A DNA stretch of 64,000 nucleotides from Adineta ricciae. Lineage: Eukaryota > Rotifera > Eurotatoria > Adinetida > Adinetidae. The DNA lies in NCBI GenBank assembly GCA_905250025.1, contig CAJNOJ010000046.1, positions 1 to 64,000 on the forward strand, read 5' to 3'. Position numbers and translations under genes: made by a program. This document shows positions 62,101 to 64,000 of this stretch, in pieces; position 1 is the stretch's first letter, and every line of letters starts with the position of its first letter. The notes under the pieces are model-generated. The model was not told where the DNA came from, did not search any database, and was given only the letters and a program-made list of their open reading frames with translations.

Positions 62101-64000
62101 ATATACAGGCCAGGAATGTCTCACAACGATTGGTGAGTTTCGTGTGTTTGTTTTTGGAGTGTTTTCTTTCGATGCAGTTGGATTTGCTTTTGGTAGTCTA
62201 TAGGAAACCAATTTCGAAAACTAGTACTAGAATCTGTAGAGAAACATGTATTTTTATGTCATCTTTTCTTTTTTCGTTTCTTTATATCTAAAGATGCATG
62301 TGCTCGGGTATCATGCAATTATGGCACATGCATCAACGAAGGTTCATCGTACAGATGTGAATGCCATCGAGGTTATGAAGGTTCGGCATGTGATCGGCAA
62401 ATAGATCCATGCGCAAGCTTTGTTTGTTATAATGGAGGTGTATGTCATACACAAGCAAATAGTCAACCAGTGTGCCAATGTGCACTTGGTTATCGAGGAG
62501 CGAATTGTTACGAAGCAGATGGTAGGTGATTCAGCCCAGGAGTAATAAAAAAAAAGAAAATTGTTCGCATGAACCAACGAACAAATGCATGCGGATCTTT
62601 TATATCTGCCCGTGATGTCTTCGATTAGGCACCTGTCATAATATTCAACGTAATTATGAGAAGTGTCTTCTCCGTCAGCATGGATGGAACATCAGTTTTG
62701 CGAATGTTTGCGTTTCTATGAAGATGCTCAATGTGTTTGGATGAATTCCGAATGTTTGATTGTTATGAATAGACAGTTGACATACGTGTTCTGTAAACAA
62801 TAAAAAAGAGAGACAAAAGGAATGACACTGTACTAAGGCTTCACTAAACCAGCGCGAATCAGCTTCTATTCAATCTAACAATTGTATGTACTTGAAAAAA
62901 ATCGTTTCTTTTTTCGATATTCGTCTTGCCATTTGAATGAGAATACTAATCCTAATACAAATGATTGTATTATTTTTAATATTCAAATTGGAGATCAAGT
63001 TTGTTTTGATTTTTCCTTCTCCAATGCATGAATGCATTGCTTGGGCTTCTAGATAATAAATTAAAAATAAATTTAACCTTTGAATATCCTTCAGTTTGAT
63101 AGTCTATAATACGATTGTTGATTTGATTTCTTCTTCTTTTTTTTTAATCATTAGTTGTTGATCCATGTTCGCGTTTCGACTGTTATGGTGGTACTTGCAC
63201 GAATGATCGAGGTGTAGCTCGTTGTATTTGTCCATTGGGACGTGCTGGCAGCCGTTGTCAAGGTTAATTGAATTAATCAAGTTTCGATGATATAAAAAGA
63301 AGATTAATGTTTCTGTTTAAAGATGATATTTGTACATTATATCCATGCGCCAACAGCGGACAATGTATCCCAGAAGGAACTACTCGACGATGTATTTGTT
63401 CAACGCCCTACTATGGCGACGATTGTCGAGAAGGTATGAATGAATGAATATGACCAAAACTGACAATCTGTGACGATTTTGTTTAGCTCAACGGCCAAAT
63501 CCGTGCGATAATGTCTATTGTGGTTATGGTCAATGTCATGAAGGATATTGCGAGTGCCATGGAGGCTACTCTGGTGTACGTTGCGATGTTCCGCGTAAGT
63601 TCTATTTCTTTTCCTCTTTTTCGAAAGAAATGACATTTGATTTTCGTTTAGCTGATCTTTGTGCTGGTGTTAACTGTAATCAAGGTACATGCTACGAAGG
63701 TCGTTGTACTTGCCTAGAAGGTTATACTGGAACATATTGCGAGACTCAAAGTATGATTAAAAGAAAGATTTCTATGAAAATTCAACCAGCTTTATATGTA
63801 TCTCGATATTTAGTTACAACACCTTCACCAGCCCCGCAAATTGCCTCAACACCACGGCCAGTTTTAACAGCACAAACTGTTGGTCTCATTGGTGCAAGAA
63901 AAGGTCAATTAATTGATTACGGTCGACTATTAGGAGCTCGTGCTGGTCCCATCGGGTGGTTGTTGGCACCATTAGCTGCTCTACTTTTACTTCCATTAGC
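56188..64000 (+). CDS. Neurexin-like LamG/EGF surface protein (3' end outside window)
   Basis: A signal peptide (MCWTIRILFINVILCHVQQYV) is followed by LamG modules. LamG1 (about 56490-57090) has DGQWHRLHVQRLNH and YIGRIGD. LamG2 (about 57475-58020) has DGHLHFIQFEF and FLGCIQNVTYNDQ. LamG3 (about 58060-58590) has DGIICSLTDS and FLGCIKDILLND. LamG4 (about 58960-59480) has DGILLSLHSDDDY and DGRQHDVFIS. A Cys-rich EGF-like stretch follows, then LamG5 (about 59590-60286, NDQWHILQCQ and GYIQD-IILTADN). A 1.7-kb intron leads to EGF modules in phase-1 exons: 62022-62132, 62294-62521 (two units), 63155-63262, 63323-63433, 63487-63594 and 63652-63750. Then comes a Pro/Thr stalk and a hydrophobic segment (GPIGWLLAPLAALLLLPLA) running off the window. 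The order LamG-EGF-stalk-membrane fits a neurexin/Caspr-like adhesion receptor, but EGF clustering differs from true neurexins. The join across the large intron is inferred; a stop at 60327 would end a shorter form. Confidence 0.78.
60287..62021 (+). other. Large intron or gene gap with low-complexity sequence
   Basis: 1.7 kb between the last LamG exon and the first EGF exon of the array. It holds T-rich and CT/CCCT-rich runs (60788-60816), many purine tracts and one ambiguous base (n at 61017). No coding exon is convincing. If LamG and EGF parts are separate genes, this would be the promoter of the second. Confidence 0.55.
60788..60816. repeat. CT/CCCT simple repeat
   Basis: A (CT)n run followed by CCCT units, seen directly. 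Confidence 0.8.
62631..62805 (+). pseudogene. Relic EGF exon in an intron of the LamG/EGF gene
   Basis: After a good acceptor (TCGATTAG, ending 62630) comes GTCHNIQRNYEKCL in the frame expected for the array. The continuation of an EGF unit (HQFCECLRFYEDAQC) is in another frame, and no matching phase-1 donor follows. Splicing directly from 62521 to 63155 keeps the frame. This looks like an EGF exon lost by a frame shift. It could also be spliced from the inner acceptor CTTCTCCGTCAG near 62672. Confidence 0.5.

Noticed and set aside
1-64000. tRNA genes, rRNA, CRISPR arrays
   Set aside because: I scanned by eye for T-loop (GGTTCRA) and box patterns and for regular direct repeats and found none that hold. 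A covariance-model scan would settle tRNAs.

Overview
The window is nuclear DNA from a small invertebrate animal, most likely a rotifer and plausibly a bdelloid. The AT-rich sequence carries compact genes with many introns of about 45-70 bases bounded by GT-AG. The gene set is clearly metazoan: delta-catenin, the active-zone protein RIM, the ciliary protein DRC7, a C1q/collagen protein and a neurexin-like LamG/EGF protein. Two genes are of kinds rarely seen in animals, an intradiol ring-cleavage dioxygenase (two copies) and a free methionine-R-sulfoxide reductase. Several genes have a splice acceptor just before the start codon, and one follows its neighbour by about 110 bases, which fits the spliced-leader trans-splicing known in rotifers. 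The rotifer assignment is an inference; no rRNA or mitochondrial marker is present.

Layout. 1-1906 non-coding. 1907-5180 (-) RBM12-like protein with five RRMs. 5181-8476 long upstream region. 8477-9292 (+) histidine phosphatase. 10955-14131 (+) delta-catenin ending in DSWV. 14476-18134 (-) DRC7, tail to tail with the catenin. 18699-19571 (-) small multi-pass membrane protein, possibly MAPEG. 20198-23269 (-) FAM234-like beta-propeller membrane protein. 24185-25165 and 26447-27458 (+) tandem secreted intradiol dioxygenases sharing a 606-base near-identical core. 28090-29756 (-) secreted EGF-repeat protein. 30475-32502 and 33055-35527 (+) two low-complexity, probably ciliary proteins. 35637-36251 (+) free Met-R-sulfoxide reductase. 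37542-38642 (+) collagen-C1q protein. 39324-39877 (+) possible uncalled coding exons. 40312-44961 (+) RIM. 46694-51848 (-) SLC45-type sugar transporter, with an intronless membrane-protein gene (50225-51076, +) nested in its first large intron. 53675-53983 (+) small protein with a CaaX box. 56188 to the window edge (+) LamG/EGF neurexin-like protein, incomplete at its 3' end.

There is no operon in the bacterial sense. The genes fall into loose themes: synapse and adhesion (RIM, delta-catenin, LamG/EGF, C1q), cilia (DRC7, possibly the 30-35 kb pair) and apparently acquired enzymes (intradiol dioxygenase, fRMsr). Exon boundaries were read by eye from splice signals and frame continuity. For RBM12, delta-catenin, fRMsr, the C1q gene and dioxygenase copy B, the exon lengths were summed and give an unbroken frame. 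I saw no convincing tRNA, rRNA, CRISPR array or intact transposon.
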